From Sordariomycetes sp. S80-01Y (lineage: Eukaryota; Ascomycota; Sordariomycetes), in NCBI GenBank assembly GCA_037042185.1, contig JAXQJY010000023.1, forward strand, positions 310,001 to 374,000: a DNA stretch of 64,000 nucleotides, in the 5' to 3' direction. The stretch's first letter is position 1. Each line of letters begins with the position of its first letter. This document shows, in pieces, positions 22,352 through 32,404 of the stretch. Below the pieces are notes generated by a model. It had not been told where the DNA came from, did no database searches, and worked only from the letters and a program-made list of their open reading frames with translations. A program made the translations under genes and the position numbers.

Positions 22352-24053
22352 ATGAGGTCCAGTCAACTGCTGGCCCAGCTCGCGTTATGGACATCATCCA
22401 CCAACGCTTTCTACCCCTTTCGCCCGTCCTGGCTGGGGGATATTGAGAAGAAGCGCGCCTTGGACTCACGCGGCGAAGCCCCCACAGCCAGGTCCAGCGG
22501 CAAAGGTGTCACATTTGACATCAGGTCGCGGAGCAGCAGTCAGGTGCGCTTGTGCAACGCCCCCAGATCGTGTCCCCCGCTAACGGTCACACAGTCCGCC
22601 GCCCCAGTATCCGAACGAGCTGCGCGAGAAGCCAATCGCTTGGCAAAAAAGTACGATCACGATGTAGCCAAGCGACAGTCACAGAACCAATTCGATGTCA
22701 TGGAGGCGGAGGACCCGAGCGGTGACGCGAGCGAAGGCATTGATCAAGACGGCACCGACTACTCGTACTTTATCCAGGTTCAACTTGGCTCGGAGGGCAA
22801 GGAGTTGCGAATGCTCATCGACACGGGCGCTGGAAACAGCTGGGTCATGGGCTCGGATTGCAGCAGCGAAGCCTGCAGTTTGCACGACACCTTTGGACCG
22901 GACGACTCGGATACTTTCGAGGCGTCGGACGAGGACTTCTCAGTGTCCTACGGAACGGGTAAAGTCAGCGGATACCTTGCGACAGACAGCATCACCGTCG
23001 GAGGAACAGAACTCGAGTTCCAGTTTGGCATTGCCGATGAGACCTCTGATGATTTCAAGAACTTCGTTTTCGATGGCATCCTGGGGCTGGCCAGCACGGG
23101 AGACAATGAGAAGTTCATGGACGTATTGTCAGAATCAGGCGATATCGATGCGGGGCTTTTCGCCGTGTCATTGCATCGCGCTGCGGACGGGGACACCAAC
23201 GACGGCGAGATCAGCTTTGGATACATTGATGAGAATCGGTACGAGGGCGATATCACCTACACGGACCTCGGCAAGGACAATGGGGAGTGGGCTATCAAGA
23301 TAGAGGACGCATCCTACGATGGCAGCTCTGCCAGTGTTGGTGGTGTTTTGGCGTACATCGACACCGGCACCACCTTCATATTTGGCCCCGAGGATCTCGT
23401 TGAGAAGCTCCACAGCGTTGTCCCCAACGCTGCAAGCAACGACGGCCTTTCCTACAAAGTCCCTTGCGATAGCCAATCACTCGTCTTCACCTTCTCCGGC
23501 ACAGACTTCGAGGTCTCGCCTAAGGATTGGATCTCGCCGCCGAACGAGAACGGCGAATGCACCAGTAACGTCTACGGCCAAGAAGTTGTTAAGGGGTCGT
23601 GGTTGCTTGGTGCTGCTTTCATTAAGAACGTATACACCGTCTTCGACCAGGACAAGGGACGCATTGGTAAGATACCGCCTACAATTCTGGCTGACCATTT
23701 TGCTGACTTCTCTAGGCTTTGCTCAGCACCCTGAAGGAGAGACTGCTACCACAACATCATCTGAGCTGCAGTCCAGCTTCACAACGGCGTCGTCCGTAAG
23801 CACTGCTACAGCTGCCGAAGTCACCACCACCGGCAGCTCCAACGACACTAGCAGTCGGCCTTCAATGGGTCTCGGAGGCGAGGAGACAGATGGCCCGTCC
23901 GAGACGAGCAGCAGCGACGACAGTGAGCGCACTGGCGAACCGGACGAATCCGAGTCTGGTAACGACTCGGAGGATGCGTCAGCTGTAAATGCCGCCTCGG
24001 GTACACTTGCATTTTCTGTTTGCATAGCGACTGTTTTTGCTTTGCTCGTCTAG
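22352..24053 (+). CDS. GPI-anchored aspartic protease, yapsin-like
   Basis: Exons are 22352-22543, 22595-23666 and 23716-24053, giving 533 aa. It is a pepsin-family (A1) protease: a signal peptide (about 1-19), a propeptide with KKR/KR-type processing sites, and two catalytic aspartates in MLIDTGAGNSW (D140) and AYIDTGTTF (D320). The C-terminal 110 residues are Ser/Thr/Glu-rich and end in a hydrophobic stretch after a small-residue site (NAASGTLAFSVCIATVFALLV), as for a GPI signal. Such proteases act at the plasma membrane or wall on cell-surface proteins. The first intron (51 nt) has no in-frame stop, so retention would insert 17 residues in the propeptide. The last intron (49 nt) joins GRIG to FAQHPEG. 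Confidence 0.9.
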
Positions 24054-24817
24054 ACTCGCACATAGACGCATGTGCGCCTTAGATAGTATCTTGTGGGGTT
24101 TCGCTCTGCTCTGGGATATACATATGGTTGGGCATGATGAACATGATACCCATTGGGTGGGAGACCTGACGGCGAGGTATCGTCCATGGTCAGAGATGGA
24201 TTTAGAGCCATTTTTAATACACGAGCACCGTCGAAGTGCATTTTTTTTTGACGAACTGGCTTGATCTTTGCTTGGAGGAGGTCCACGAACCCCTTTGATC
24301 GGCGTCAGGACCCTTACCAGAGACCGCCTCTAAGCCAATGAGAAGTCGAGGGAATGAACGCGGTCGACTCGAAACTGATGCTACCCCTGAGCAATCCAGT
24401 GGAAAGTATCTGAGGAAAACGGTTAACAAAGCCAAAAGTCATTCCGTCGGGAGTTCAAGAAAGTTTAGTCACTGTCATTCACGTGCAATTGCCGTGTTCA
24501 GGCCAATTACTAGTCCAGGCAGCTTTGCGCCCGCCAAAACCCGCTTCGCCGCAACTCCTGACATCAGCCGCGCCGTGTCAACCTCCAACTTTCCACGATC
24601 CGCCCGTTGCCAACGTCGAACCCAGTTTCCGCACCTCGACCAGGACATCGGACCTCTCGGACAACGTTTGAAACCAGACCGTCGCACGCATACGGCTTAA
24701 GCACCTCTATTGCGACACAGAACAACCCTTCTTCGCGTTGGCGCTTTCGGATCAGCAAGGGCGGCAGCCGCGCAAGAAGATGCTTCGCTGTGAAGTGCCC
24801 TCCTCCACACCGCAATA
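24054..24817. other. Intergenic, 764 bp, upstream of transporter
   Basis: It should contain the protease 3' UTR and the transporter promoter. A run of ten T residues lies near 24241-24250. No gene is visible. Confidence 0.5.
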
Positions 24818-26520
24818 ATGACCAAGGCGAGAAAGCAGAATGGCGAGGCCACGGCGCCGCACGACGGCGAAGATCAGGGCCTCCTCTCCCACGCGGACGA
24901 CGACATCGCCATGCCCAGCGAAGCGCACCACCCCGAGTCCAAGGACTCCTTCGATGCGCCGCCGCGCTCGGCGAACCGTGTCCGCTTCGACCTCACCCCC
25001 CAAATCGAAGACGGCCCGCGCTTCTCCTCCGACTCGGCCCACCGATTTGACATCGAGGAGGCCGACTACGCAAGCCACGATGAGCACCATAGACCCTTGT
25101 TGACGGACATGGAAGCACCCAGCGTGGCGCTGGCGAACGATCTCGAGGAGGAGATGAGGCGGCCGAAGAGTGGCATGAAGAGCGCTTTCATGAACATGGC
25201 CAACTCCATAATCGGCGCAGGCATCATTGGGCAGCCTTACGCCATGCGCCAGGCTGGTCTTCTATCCGGCACGATCCTGCTGGTCGGACTGACGGTGCTG
25301 ATCGACTGGACGATTTGCCTCATTGTCATCAACAGCAAGCTTAGCGGCACGAGCAACTTCCAAGGAACCGTGGAGTACTGCTTCGGCAAACCGGGCCTGA
25401 TCGCCATTTCCATCGCGCAGTGGGTTTTTGCGTTTGGCGGCATGGTGGCCTTCGGCGTCATCGTGGGCGACACCATTCCGCACGTGCTGGTTGCCGTGTG
25501 GCCGGGCTTGGCGGACGTTCCCGTGATTGGGCTGATGGCGGACAGGAGGATTGCCATAGCCGTATTTTGCATGGGTGTCAGCTATCCGTTGACTCTGTAC
25601 CGGGATATCGCGAAGCTGGCGAAGGCAAGCACGCTGGCGCTGGTGGGGATGGTGATCATTGTGGTCACAGTGCTGGTTCAGGGGTTGATGGTCCCGGCAG
25701 AGCAAAGGGGTGGCTTTGATCTGCCGACGTTGACTATTAACGGTGGTATCTTCCAAGCCATCGGCGTCATCTCCTTTGGTAAGTACCCTCCCTCCATTCT
25801 ACAGCGAAGGCGTAAAGGAACGAAAGACTGACTAGAGGCAGCCTTCGTCTGCCATCACAACTCCCTCCTCATCTACGGCTCCCTCAAGACCCCGACGATC
25901 GACAACTTCTCCCGCGTAACGCACTACTCCGTCGGCGCCTCGACGGTGGCCTGTCTCGTCATGGCGCTGGCCGGGTTCCTCGTCTTCGGCGACAAGACCC
26001 TCGGCAACGTGCTCAACAACTTCCCCAGCGACAACACCATGGTTAACATCGCACGTCTCTGCTTCGGGCTGAACATGCTCACCACGCTCCCCCTGGAGGC
26101 CTTCGTTTGCCGCGAGGTCATGGAGACGTACTTCTGGCCCGACAGCCCCTTCTCCCTGAGGCGCCACTTGCTCATCAGCACAGGCCTGGTGGGTGGCGCG
26201 ACCGCCATCAGCCTCTTGACCTGCGATCTTGGCGCCGTGTTCGAGCTGGTCGGCGCGACGAGCGCGGTGGCCATGGCATATGTCATGCCGCCCATGTGTT
26301 ATATCAAGTTGACGAGCCCCAGTTGGAGGACATATCTCGCTTATGGGGTCGTGGCATTTGGCATGGGGGTCATGGTTATCAGCGTGATCCAGACGATCGA
26401 TAAGATGTTTAACGGTAAGCTCGTCCCCCCCCTTTCCTCCTGTTCCCGGTCGAAACGCTGGAGAGGGACGATGGCTGATGAACTCGAACAGGCACAGAGG
26501 AGGCGGCGCAGTGCTCATGA
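24818..26520 (+). CDS. Vacuolar-type amino acid transporter (Avt/SLC38-like, Aa_trans family)
   Basis: Exons are 24818-25778, 25842-26414 and 26492-26520, giving 520 aa. The first about 120 residues are hydrophilic and acidic, typical of vacuolar Avt proteins. The transporter core opens with KSGMKSAFMNMANSIIGAGIIGQPYAMRQ, the N-terminal signature of the amino acid/auxin permease family, and about ten or eleven hydrophobic helices follow. The second exon begins AFVCHHNSLLIYGSLK, also a family hallmark. The last coding exon is only 29 nt (GTEEAAQCS). By sequence feel it is closest to Avt2/SLC38 proteins. Substrate and direction of transport cannot be read from sequence. Confidence 0.88.
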
Positions 26521-27191
26521 TTGTGCGCCAGCCCGACACGAGATCAGACTTGTCTTTCGCATATAGAGGCGTTTCTTGTATATTACTACCTTACCTTACA
26601 TGATGTATAGATTTAGACAGCACAACACGGCTTTCACCAATCTGCCTTGACTTCTTCCCTCGCTCTCAGCCCCTGAGAATCCCCTCGGCCGCCCAAGCTA
26701 CGAAATAACCTCAACCTTCTGGACATCAGAGGAGCTTAGACCTCAGGCTGCTTGCATCCAGTCGTGGCTAGTCCCAGCTTTCAGCCAGGACCCTTATCAC
26801 AAGACCACCCACCACACCCCGCCAAGCTCCTCGCAACGTCACAAGACATGATACCTTTCCGCCGACGCCCCAAGCGGGTGGGGACTAGCACGACCACCCC
26901 GAGGACCTTTCCCCCATCGCCTCACTCTCGCGATGCGAATCAGCACGTCTCCCATTTGCCTACGAGAGCCTGTGAGTGGGGGGGGCCGCCCTGGTTGGCG
27001 TGGCACGAGGAAGAGGGAGAGGAGGGGGATCATGGTGAATAAAGACCCCGCTTTGACCACCTACCTACCATCCGCCCTCCCAACTCTTAACTCCTGCCAT
27101 CAAACGAACGGAAAAACCTGCCATACCGCTCGGACAAGACCACCCATCGAGAAGAGAGCCTAAAGACAGCGCGAAGAGAAACGACGCAAAG
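26521..27191. other. Intergenic, 671 bp
   Basis: Tandem spacer upstream of the microprotein gene. A C/A-rich leader-like stretch precedes the start at 27192. No other signal is visible. Confidence 0.5.
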
Positions 27192-27348
27192 ATGCAGCCC
27201 CTCGTCAACGCCCACGGAACCTGCCCCAAGTGCAGCGCCTCCATCGATGGAGACGGCAAGACCTGCGGCTCTTGCGGCGCCGTAAGCTCGTTCCCCCTTC
27301 CCTCCCAGAAAGTGTGTTGTTGACTGTGTGTAGACTTGCCCTAACTAA
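27192..27348 (+). CDS. 34-residue double-CxxC microprotein
   Basis: Exon 1 is 27192-27281 and exon 2 is 27334-27348, joined over a 52-nt intron (GTAAGC donor, TTGACTGTG branch-like site, GTGTAG acceptor). The product has 34 residues: MQPLVNAHGTCPKC starts it, the middle carries CGSCGA, and the last exon encodes only TCPN. The two CxxC pairs (C11/C14 and C25/C28) are spaced as in a minimal zinc ribbon, with one more Cys near the end. I believe near-identical short proteins ending CPN or CPV occur in other Sordariomycetes, but I could not check this. The function is unknown. A model skipping this acceptor for one at about 27517 would give a longer tail without the CPN ending and looks poorer. 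Confidence 0.6.
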
Positions 27349-28268
27349 GAGCCCGGTCCTTGAAGGGCTGAGATGACGATACGAGACTATGAGGTTATGG
27401 GGCGGCGAGGACTTGATGAGCGCGGGGGGACATGGTGTTGTACTGTAGAGACATGGCAAGGGGACGCATGAGATTGTTAGTCGGCCCAACAGACTGGATG
27501 AATGCTTGTCACGCAGTGCTCTTCGCGTAGAATAAGTGACTGCACATTAACATGCTTCCACGCACATGTACCGCCCCCCTCCGTGGTCTAGTTGTAAAGC
27601 ACATCGACAGGCAAAGCGCAGCAGGCAACCAAGTCAGAAAACCGAAAAGGACAGGACGCGTGAGCAGCGAGAGAGGACCGAAGACGAAAAAGATTTGAAT
27701 CAAGCCTCAGCCGGTGGCTGACGCCCGCGCGGACGACACCAGACCAGGACGGCTAACAACATATCCTCTCTTCCGTCGTCTCCTCTCTGCAACATCTCTC
27801 CAGCCCCGCAAGCCTGGCCTATTGCCCTAGTATCCTCAGGCACAACAGCAAAAGGAAATAAAAAAGAGAAAAGCACAATGTCCCAAAAATATGAGGCCCC
27901 GTCATCCTCCCGGTACGCAACACAGAGGTACATAAAAACAAGACCCGCTTGCCTGATTGGTATTGTCGAGATGCCGCAGGCGGTACGTAAACTCTCCCCC
28001 ATTCCCGAACCCCAAGTTGATATGCAGACGGCGGCCCTCGCCAAGGCCTCGGTCCGTCGATCTAGATGGCAGACAGTCCGGCAGACGAGCGCGGACAAGG
28101 CGATATCAGACTCCAAATTCTGAGAACTCAATGTAGACGCGCACTCGCCCCACCGCGACTGTCGCACCCAGACAGCGTGTACCGGTCGAGATCAGGGCGA
28201 GTGCTGTAAATTATACAATCATGTCGAGCCGGGTGAGGGGAGCTGCGGTCTTCAGGAAGGTCTGTCCC
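27349..28268. other. Intergenic, 920 bp, convergent 3' ends
   Basis: Between the microprotein gene and rho1, which converge. It probably contains a long rho1 3' UTR. A minus-strand frame at 27700-28167 has no ATG-led model or family signal and was left out. Confidence 0.5.
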
Positions 28269-29264
28269 TTACAGGACAAGGCACTTCTTGTGGCTGCTCT
28301 TGCGGCTGCTGCGAGAGAGGAGAGCAGCGCGTGTGGCGTGCTCGAAGACTTCGCGAACACCCTCGTTGGTCCTGGCTGAGCACTCAAGGTACTTGTAGGC
28401 ACCAATCTTCTTGCGAATCTCCTCACCCTGTGATGATCAGCGAATGCTTCAAAGATGTTGGATCAGAACTCATCATACCTCTTCAGGCGAAACCGGCTTC
28501 TGGCTGGTCTTGCGCAGCTCCTCGATGGTCTTCTGATCGTATCGGAGATCCTTCTTGCAGCCGACCAGAATGATAGGCAGGCCCTGGCAGAAGTGAAGGA
28601 CCTCGGAGATCCACTAGACGAACTGTCAGTATTTCAACATGGAGTATCTATTCCAAGTGTAACGTACCTTCTCCTGAACGTTGTCCAGCGAGTCGGGGGA
28701 ATCGATAGCGAAACAAATCAGAATAACGTGGGAGTCGGGGTAGGATAGCGGGCGGAGTCGGTCGTAGTCTTCCTGGCCAGCCGTATCCCAAAGGGCGAGC
28801 TCGACGTGCTTGCCATCAACCTCGACATCGGCAACGTAGTTCTCGAAAACGGTGGGGACGTAGACCTGCGGATCGGCGTGTCAGCAGGTTGCAAAAAGGC
28901 CCGGGGATCTGTAACGTCGATGGGAGAGGCTCGTCGCAACTGTTGCACCGGCTATGGGCGCCAGTTGTGATGGTACAAGGCCAGCCATGGATGACGAGCG
29001 CCATTGTCGGTCGGAGATGGGGGCTTCAGGGAGTCGCCGATAGGAAGCTTACCTCAGGGAAAGTGCCCTTGGAGAAGACACTACAAATACGTCAGTAACC
29101 GAATGCTATCTTCCCGATGATGATGGAAGCAGGCATCGAGCGCATGCGATGGCATCTCGCAGTGGTGGAATGGTGGTGGTGATAGGAGGTACTCACATCA
29201 ACAAGCAGGTTTTGCCGCAGGCACCGTCGCCAACAATAACGAGCTTCCGGCGGATCTCAGCCAT
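28269..29264 (-). CDS. rho1: Rho1 GTPase
   Basis: Exons on the minus strand are 29197-29264, 29053-29080 (28 nt), 28668-28865, 28479-28613 and 28269-28427, giving 195 aa. All GTPase motifs are present: P-loop [11 protein letters not shown], switch [20 protein letters not shown], switch [25 protein letters not shown], and [10 protein letters not shown]. The C-terminus KSHKKCLVL is a polybasic stretch plus a CAAX box predicted to be geranylgeranylated. Rho1 activates beta-1,3-glucan synthase and protein kinase C and controls wall integrity and actin. Splice frames are all consistent and exon sizes match the usual Rho1 gene plan. It converges with the microprotein gene and is divergent from the transposon side. 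Confidence 0.96.
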
Positions 29265-30550
29265 AGTGTCTGTGGTGTGCGGGTGATTAAGGGAAGGCGA
29301 GATTTCAGTAGTGATCGAGGAGCGCGGCGGTTGTGGTGATGGAGCAGAGGCAGAGGCGTGGGTTTGCGTTTGAGTTGGGGAGATGGCAGAGTTCCGAGGA
29401 GGACAAGACAGGACAGGACAGGTGAGTGGTGATGAATGGGCAAGAGTCGCAGGCCCCAGAAGGGGGGCTCTGAGAGGCAGGAGCCACCCGAGCCACACGG
29501 CCTGCACTGCACTTGCCTGCTGGGCCAGCGCGGCCGTTCACTGGGGGAAGGGGCGAGCTGAGATGATGCCGCTGTTGCTGGGTCAGTCACCGCTAAATTC
29601 TCCACTCACAGCCCGCCATTCTGAATTACAGTGGAAGCCCACCTGAACGTTCAGGCGGCTGCCCCTAACGGCTGCTAGGTAGGTGGCTTGGGCAGCCCGT
29701 TTATGACACCATCTCAGTCGACCTCGTAATCGGACGGCGTGGGTTGTACCCCTCCGCAGAGGCCGCCATACAAAAGATACCTACGCGAGCTTGGGTCGCT
29801 TGTCCTTCTCCAGGTTCCATTACTGTCCTGAGGCAGCCAAGCCACCAATCGTCACAGATCCATCGATCGCTTCCAACAGCGAAATCTGTCGGATTTCCGA
29901 ATTTCTATACTGTCCATCGTCAACACGGAGCTTAGGCAATGGTTAGGCATTGCGCTTCCCCTCAACAAAGATGACATCGTCAAGCAAAGCCTACAGTAGT
30001 CCCGCCGGCGGCTCGGGGATAGCGCAGCCAGTGAGGCGCTGACCGTCAAGACCGCGTCACGAGGAATCGGTAGGACTGGCAGTTGGGGAGAGCTTATTTC
30101 GGCTGGAGAGGCACGAATGGCCGGCACTTCAGAAGGGCCTTGTGATCACAGGCCAGCAATCATGGCAGACCCTTCTAGGCCTGTGCATTTGTTATGTTTT
30201 CCAGGTGGACGCACCTACTCCGGAAATAGCTTTGGCACTTCACAACCGTTGAAGATCCATCAGACAACGTTCGGCCCTTGACCAGGGACTCGTAGCTGAA
30301 ACAACGGGTGGCTGTTGACGCGGCGCAAAGTTACCTCGTTATCTCCCCGGCGCCTTTGTGCCTTGCAAGCGATACGAAGCCTATTTCTCCCCTGTCACCC
30401 AGATGTTGCCATCATCAGCTCAATATCACGAGCTTCATTGCCTCTTTCACCCCTTTCGTAATTGGAGCCCAGTCTCAGTGCCTCGGTCAGCTGTTCCGAG
30501 CATAAGCTGCATGTCTCCGATCCACTGATCCGCTCGCTGCATCTTGAATA
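29265..30550. promoter_or_regulatory. rho1 promoter region, 1.29 kb, left flank of transposon
   Basis: This should carry rho1 upstream sequences. No supportable gene is present. A short tRNA-like stretch near 29710-29760 is discussed among rejected items. The transposon insertion ends the region. Confidence 0.5.
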
Positions 30551-30604
30551 AGACGGGGCACCCTGCTTCCGGCCACCCCCTGCTTCCGGCCACTTCCACA
30601 AGAC
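30551..30604 (+). repeat. Left terminal inverted repeat of the pogo/Fot1-like element
   Basis: Starts AGACGGGGCACCCTGC. It contains two copies of a 16-bp motif, CCCTGCTTCCGGCCAC, at 30561-30576 and 30578-30593, a 17-bp period. Duplicated motifs of this kind are candidate transposase-binding sites. Confidence 0.9.
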
Positions 30605-30692
30605 ACAGTCCAATTCAACACACATCACTCAGACCGCGTTTTCTCGCGCAATTTAATTACAATTGACTCTATCTTCGATTTATAATATTACT

Positions 30693-32276
30693 ATGCCTTC
30701 CTACACGGAAATCGACCTTCAAAACGCTATTAGAGATGTCCAGAGTGGCACTTCTCGCCGCGTTGCTGCCCAACGCTACGGAATTCCTCGTACAACCCTC
30801 AACGATCGAATCAACGGCGCAGAGTCTCAACAAGCCTCTCACGAAGACCAGCAACGCCTTTCTAAGCTACAGGAAGGTCATCTTCGCGATTGGGTTATAG
30901 CCCAGCAAGCCCTAGGGCTACCACTCTCGCATACACAGCTACGAGAGTTCGCTATGCGTATTCTGGCTACTCATGGGGACATACGGCCAATCGGAAAACG
31001 CTGGGTTAATAGCTTTTTACGCCGTAACCCAGAAATCAAGACTTTACGAAGCAAAGGCATGGATTCCGCTCGCCTCAATGGAGCTACAACTGAGACTATC
31101 CAGAAGTTCTTCCAGCTTCTCGAAATACCATCGATCAAAGCTATCCGACAAGAGAACCGATACAATACAGACGAACACGGGATACTAGAAGGCCAAGGCA
31201 GCAATGGGCTGGTCCTGGGGTCAGCAGCGAAGCAGATAGCTCTCAAGAAGCAGCTTGGATCGCGTTACTGGACTACAATCATCGAGTGTATCTCAGCAAC
31301 GGGTCGAGCACTTCCCCCAGTCGTTATCTTCAAAGGCACGAGCGTACAAGCCCAGTGGTTTCAAGATACACTTCAGCTAGCTGATTGGAGGTTTACAGCA
31401 TCAGTAAATGGCTGGACTTCAAACTCCTTGGCGCTACATTGGCTACGAGAGGTATTTATCCCGTTGACAAGGCCTCAGCAGCCAGAAGCTAGGCTCTTAA
31501 TCGTTGACGGGCACGGTAGCCACACAACAGATAATTTTATGTACGAATGTTATCGGAATAATATCTATCTATTATACCTTCCGCCACACACCTCACACGT
31601 TTTACAGCCTCTCGATCTGGCTGTCTTTGGGCCCGTTAAGTCAATCTATCGGTCTGAGATCTCGAAAATCAGCGCACTGACTGATACGACCCCAATTGGC
31701 AAGACAACCTTCCTAGATGCCTATAACAAGGCTCGAAAAGGTGCCTTTACGATCAAGAATATCTCAGCCGGCTGGAGGGCATCAGGGATATGGCCAGTTA
31801 ACCGTAGCAAGCCCCTTATGAGCCGGTTACTAGCCCAGCCGCTGGAAGCTACAGCTACGCCAACAGCAACGCCAGCAGCACCCATACAGCTAGCTCAAAC
31901 AGAGCCTACAATATCTCTTACAACACCTCGTCACTCAAGTCACGTTTCTAAGCTAGCCCGGACCTTCCTTACAACGTCAGCGGATCATACAGTAGCCCGG
32001 CTACTATTCCGGAAGATTGGCCGTAGCCTTGACGGGCAGAACACGAAGCTAGCTACAGCTGAAGCCACAATACGGAAGCTTGAGGTGGAAATTGATAATC
32101 TACGCCCTAGGAAACGGGCTAAGGTCAGAGAAGACCCCAATAGTCGGTTCGTACGGATTGATCAGATCATTGAGACAAAAAAGCGCCTTGAAAAGCAGTT
32201 TGAGCCAGCCCGGCTTTCTCAGCTAAATAGATCAGTTGAATTTGAGTCCCTTTGTCAAGAATGGCAGCTTGAATAG
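30693..32276 (+). CDS. Pogo/Fot1-type transposase
   Basis: A single frame of 527 aa from ATG at 30693. An N-terminal psq-type helix-turn-helix (about 5-42, AAQRYGIPRTTLNDR) is followed by a CENP-B-type helix-turn-helix (about 55-125, with FAMRILATHGDIRPIGKRWV and FLRRNPEIK). The DDE domain follows. Catalytic candidates are D160 in YNTDEHG, D272 in LLIVDGHGSHTT and D308 in LQPLDLAVFGPVK. The last two are 35 residues apart, giving the DD35D spacing of Fot1-like enzymes. The tail (about 410-527) is basic and helical, with a probable coiled coil near EATIRKLEVEIDNLRPRKR. Nothing is missing compared with relatives, so the enzyme may be active. An in-frame TTG lies upstream, but the ATG is the natural start. 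Confidence 0.93.
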   Translation: MPSYTEIDLQNAIRDVQSGTSRRVAAQRYGIPRTTLNDRINGAESQQASHEDQQRLSKLQEGHLRDWVIAQQALGLPLSHTQLREFAMRILATHGDIRPIGKRWVNSFLRRNPEIKTLRSKGMDSARLNGATTETIQKFFQLLEIPSIKAIRQENRYNTDEHGILEGQGSNGLVLGSAAKQIALKKQLGSRYWTTIIECISATGRALPPVVIFKGTSVQAQWFQDTLQLADWRFTASVNGWTSNSLALHWLREVFIPLTRPQQPEARLLIVDGHGSHTTDNFMYECYRNNIYLLYLPPHTSHVLQPLDLAVFGPVKSIYRSEISKISALTDTTPIGKTTFLDAYNKARKGAFTIKNISAGWRASGIWPVNRSKPLMSRLLAQPLEATATPTATPAAPIQLAQTEPTISLTTPRHSSHVSKLARTFLTTSADHTVARLLFRKIGRSLDGQNTKLATAEATIRKLEVEIDNLRPRKRAKVREDPNSRFVRIDQIIETKKRLEKQFEPARLSQLNRSVEFESLCQEWQLE

Positions 32277-32348
32277 CTAGAAAACACCAAATAAAGTGAT
32301 CGCGATGTTGTTGTGTTGAATTTGAAGCCCTCAAAGGTTACGTATTGA

Positions 32349-32402
32349 GTCTTGTGGAAGTGGCCGGAAGCTGGGGGTGGCCGGAAGCAGGGTGCCCCGT
32401 CT
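32349..32402 (-). repeat. Right terminal inverted repeat of the pogo/Fot1-like element
   Basis: Reverse complement of the left end across 54 bases, with one difference, which lies at the start of the inner of the two 16-bp motifs. The end GGTGCCCCGTCT abuts the duplicated TA. Confidence 0.9.
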
Positions 32403-32404
32403 TA

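Larger units (their letters stand above)
30551..32402 (+). mobile_element. Pogo/Fot1-like DNA transposon, apparently intact
   Basis: An 1852-bp element flanked by TA on both sides (30549-30550 and 32403-32404), the expected Tc1/mariner-superfamily target duplication. Its ends are 54-bp terminal inverted repeats (30551-30604 and 32349-32402) differing at one internal base. Inside lies one uninterrupted transposase gene. It sits in the space between rho1 and the mitochondrial ribosomal protein gene, about 1.29 kb upstream of one start and 0.68 kb upstream of the other. Near-identical ends and an open frame point to a recent insertion. I see no sign of the C-to-T repeat-induced mutation that usually ruins such copies in fungi. 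Confidence 0.92.

Noticed and set aside
27517-27594. Alternative last exon for the CxxC microprotein
   Set aside because: It needs a 235-nt intron and gives an unremarkable tail, while the nearer acceptor gives the neat TCPN ending.
27700-28167. 155-codon minus-strand frame downstream of rho1
   Set aside because: No ATG start and no similarity; most likely rho1 3' UTR.
29705-29765. tRNA-Thr-like stretch with CTCGTAATCGGACGG and GTGGGTTGTACCCC
   Set aside because: The anticodon loop CTCGTAA and part of a T arm look tRNA-like, but the anticodon and T stems do not pair well and no D arm or acceptor stem is evident. At most a decayed remnant; tRNAscan-SE would settle it.
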